Shown: positions 62,743-64,000 of the stretch, piece after piece
How the letters are laid out: every line of letters starts with the position of its first letter
Numbering within the stretch: position 1 is the stretch's first letter
Source of the DNA: CAZUXY01 sp964624235
GTDB lineage: Bacteria; Spirochaetota; UBA4802; UBA5368
DNA: 64,000 nucleotides
NCBI GenBank assembly: GCA_964624235.1
Contig: CAZUXY010000015.1
Span: 1 to 64,000, forward strand
Direction of reading: 5' to 3'
Notes under the pieces: model-generated
The model's input: the letters and a program-made list of their open reading frames with translations, nothing else
What the model was told of the DNA's origin: nothing
Database searches by the model: none
Position numbers and translations under genes: made by a program

Positions 62743-63708
62743 ATGAGAATGAAAAAAATGATTATGCCTGTATTCATGCTGGTGATATTCTTATCCGGAG
62801 GTACCGGTTATCCATGGGTAACCTTCGACCGGGTAATTGCCGTGGTAAATGAAAGCCCTATAATTGAAAGCGAGGTTCTTGAAAAGCTGAGCAGAACCCA
62901 TAACCGGCAGCGGCTTTCCCAGAAGCAACTGTCGTATGAGATGAGCCGGATAATAGACAGGTTGATAGAACGAAATCTTGTGGTCCAGGAAGCTCAGGAG
63001 CAGTACATCATTATCAGCGATCAGAAGATAGATCTGCAGATTAAAAAGATTATGCAGAGAATGAACATTACCAATCTTGAAGATTTTAAAAAGCGGATCG
63101 AAAAGACACAGAAGCTGCACTATGAAGACTACCGGGAAGAACTGAAGATTTCCCTGATGACCGAGCAGGTTATGTCGCTGGCAATTGGTGTTTCCCCACC
63201 CACGACCAGGGAGGCCATGGAGTGGTACAACGCCAACCGTGACAAACTCGGTTATGAAGTGCATTTGAAGCATATACTGATACGTCCGGCAAACAACACC
63301 ATTGCTGAAGAAAAAAGGGTTAATGCGGAAATGAAAAATCTTCAGCAGCTTATTGCCGGAGGGCAGTCCTTTGAATCGCTGGCAGCAAAATATTCGCAGG
63401 ATCCGGGTTCGGCGGCCAAGGGGGGCGACCTTGGATGGGTCGCCCTAGCGGAACTCGATCCATATTTTGCCAACCAGGCTTTTCGTATGAACAGACCCGG
63501 ACAGATATCGGGTGTGGTGAAGTCGGGGTTTGGGTATCATCTCATTAAGTACCTTGGGAGGCGGCCGATAACCTTTGATAACGTAAAGGAGCGGATATTC
63601 AATATGCTGTTTCAGCAAAAGATGTCCGACCAGTTCGGCAAATGGATAAGGCAGCGGCGGCAGCGCTCGGAGATTAAAATTTATATGGAAAACTATGTGC
63701 GCGGATAG
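62743..63708 (+). CDS. SurA-like peptidyl-prolyl isomerase/chaperone
   Basis: A 321-residue periplasmic folding factor. A signal peptide (MKKMIMPVFMLVIFLSG) precedes the SurA N-domain (about 30-165, helical, FDRVIAVVNESPIIESEV). One parvulin domain (about 170-280) has VHLKHILIRP, SFESLAAKYSQDPGS, AKGGDLGW and FGYHLIKYL. SurA of E. coli has two parvulin domains; one is common elsewhere. It escorts outer membrane proteins. The start is one of three closely spaced ATGs (62728, 62743, 62749). The next gene begins ten bases after the stop. Confidence 0.9.
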   Translation: MRMKKMIMPVFMLVIFLSGGTGYPWVTFDRVIAVVNESPIIESEVLEKLSRTHNRQRLSQKQLSYEMSRIIDRLIERNLVVQEAQEQYIIISDQKIDLQIKKIMQRMNITNLEDFKKRIEKTQKLHYEDYREELKISLMTEQVMSLAIGVSPPTTREAMEWYNANRDKLGYEVHLKHILIRPANNTIAEEKRVNAEMKNLQQLIAGGQSFESLAAKYSQDPGSAAKGGDLGWVALAELDPYFANQAFRMNRPGQISGVVKSGFGYHLIKYLGRRPITFDNVKERIFNMLFQQKMSDQFGKWIRQRRQRSEIKIYMENYVRG

Positions 63709-63717
63709 GAGTGCAGA

Positions 63718-64000
63718 GTGACCTCGGCAGCAGTAATCTATGTCGCCGATGGGATGGGCGACGGGGACCTGAGCTTCGAGGGGGAATACCTTCCCGATGT
63801 TTTGGGGAACAGATTGAGCAGGCTCAATGTATTTGAGAAAATAATCTACGCGGTGCCTGCGCATTACGCCGGCAAGCTTAACGGCGGCAACGGAGTATTC
63901 AGGAGGGAGGAAAAAGACGATATCTCGTTCTGGAAAAAAGTTTTTACCGAAACCGGCTCCGACAGTCTGACGAAGGTGTATGCCGACTCGCCCTTCCTGG
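63718..64000 (+). CDS. 5' end of an unidentified gene, possibly nucleotidyltransferase-like
   Basis: The first 94 codons of a gene cut by the window edge. It starts with GTG 63718 after GGAG. The start VIYVADGMGDGDLSFEGEYL and the later pieces YAVPAHYAG and FTETGSDSLTKVYADSPF show Rossmann-like strand patterns that recall the nucleotidyltransferase-like N-terminus of spirochaete spiro-SPASM proteins, but the evidence is weak. It is probably co-transcribed with the SurA-like gene. Confidence 0.5.
   Translation, partial: MTSAAVIYVADGMGDGDLSFEGEYLPDVLGNRLSRLNVFEKIIYAVPAHYAGKLNGGNGVFRREEKDDISFWKKVFTETGSDSLTKVYADSPFL

Overview
The window is chromosomal DNA of an anaerobic bacterium with two membranes. 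Anaerobiosis is suggested by an indolepyruvate:ferredoxin oxidoreductase, an ADP-forming acyl-CoA synthetase subunit, a ferredoxin-thioredoxin-reductase-type protein and a perfect FNR-type box. A second membrane is suggested by a beta-barrel-like exported protein, a SurA-type chaperone and many lipoprotein signals. A citramalate synthase, a short tmRNA tag (ANNNLALAA) and the general gene set would fit a spirochaete (Leptospira-like) lineage, but this is inference; a deltaproteobacterium-like lineage is not excluded. No phage, insertion sequence, CRISPR array or rRNA was seen.

Layout. 1-10.2 kb: an accessory metabolic region with SDR and ThDP enzymes, an MFS remnant, a NagB/PIG-L fusion, a sugar symporter, and a TetR regulator beside a duplicated C_GCAxxG_C_C protein. 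Similar TGAAT...ATTCA palindromes sit on three promoters there. 10.3-16 kb: a housekeeping operon dut-rnj-uppP-ftsK on the minus strand. 16-26.4 kb: small units, including a degenerate KaiC-like/XRE/cupin regulator, a TPR protein, tRNA-Val, galK, an M28 peptidase, a glutaredoxin/FTR-rubredoxin pair and an FNR-box-led pair of exported paralogues. 26.4-26.8 kb: ssrA with its own promoter. 26.85-39.9 kb: the most striking locus, a single 3659-residue fatty-acid/polyketide megasynthase with its own divergently extended TetR regulator, a palindromic operator and an Sfp-type phosphopantetheinyl transferase. 40-46.5 kb: an aryl-pyruvate/aryl-acetate unit (paaK, ACT protein, iorA, iorB, lipoprotein) divergent from an ADP-forming acyl-CoA synthetase alpha subunit. 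46.6-64 kb: chemoreceptor, phosphodiesterase, cupin, HAD phosphatase, a decayed gamma-class carbonic anhydrase, membrane-anchored amidotransferase, lon-comFB-OMP unit, an acyltransferase/hydrolase fusion, Nudix, a PAS/HATPase sensor, cimA, a SurA-like protein and the 5' end of an unidentified gene.

How they work together. The megasynthase locus holds catalytic protein, activator enzyme and local repressor, so it looks like a self-contained secondary-lipid or polyketide module. The IorAB/PaaK/ACD group would turn aromatic 2-oxoacids into aryl-acetyl-CoA and could recover ATP. The redox genes at 22.6-25.4 kb and the C_GCAxxG gene fit a thiol-based anaerobic lifestyle. Positions of starts were adjusted where a Shine-Dalgarno sequence, promoter or family N-terminus favoured an internal codon. 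All functional calls are from reading the sequence; no database was searched.
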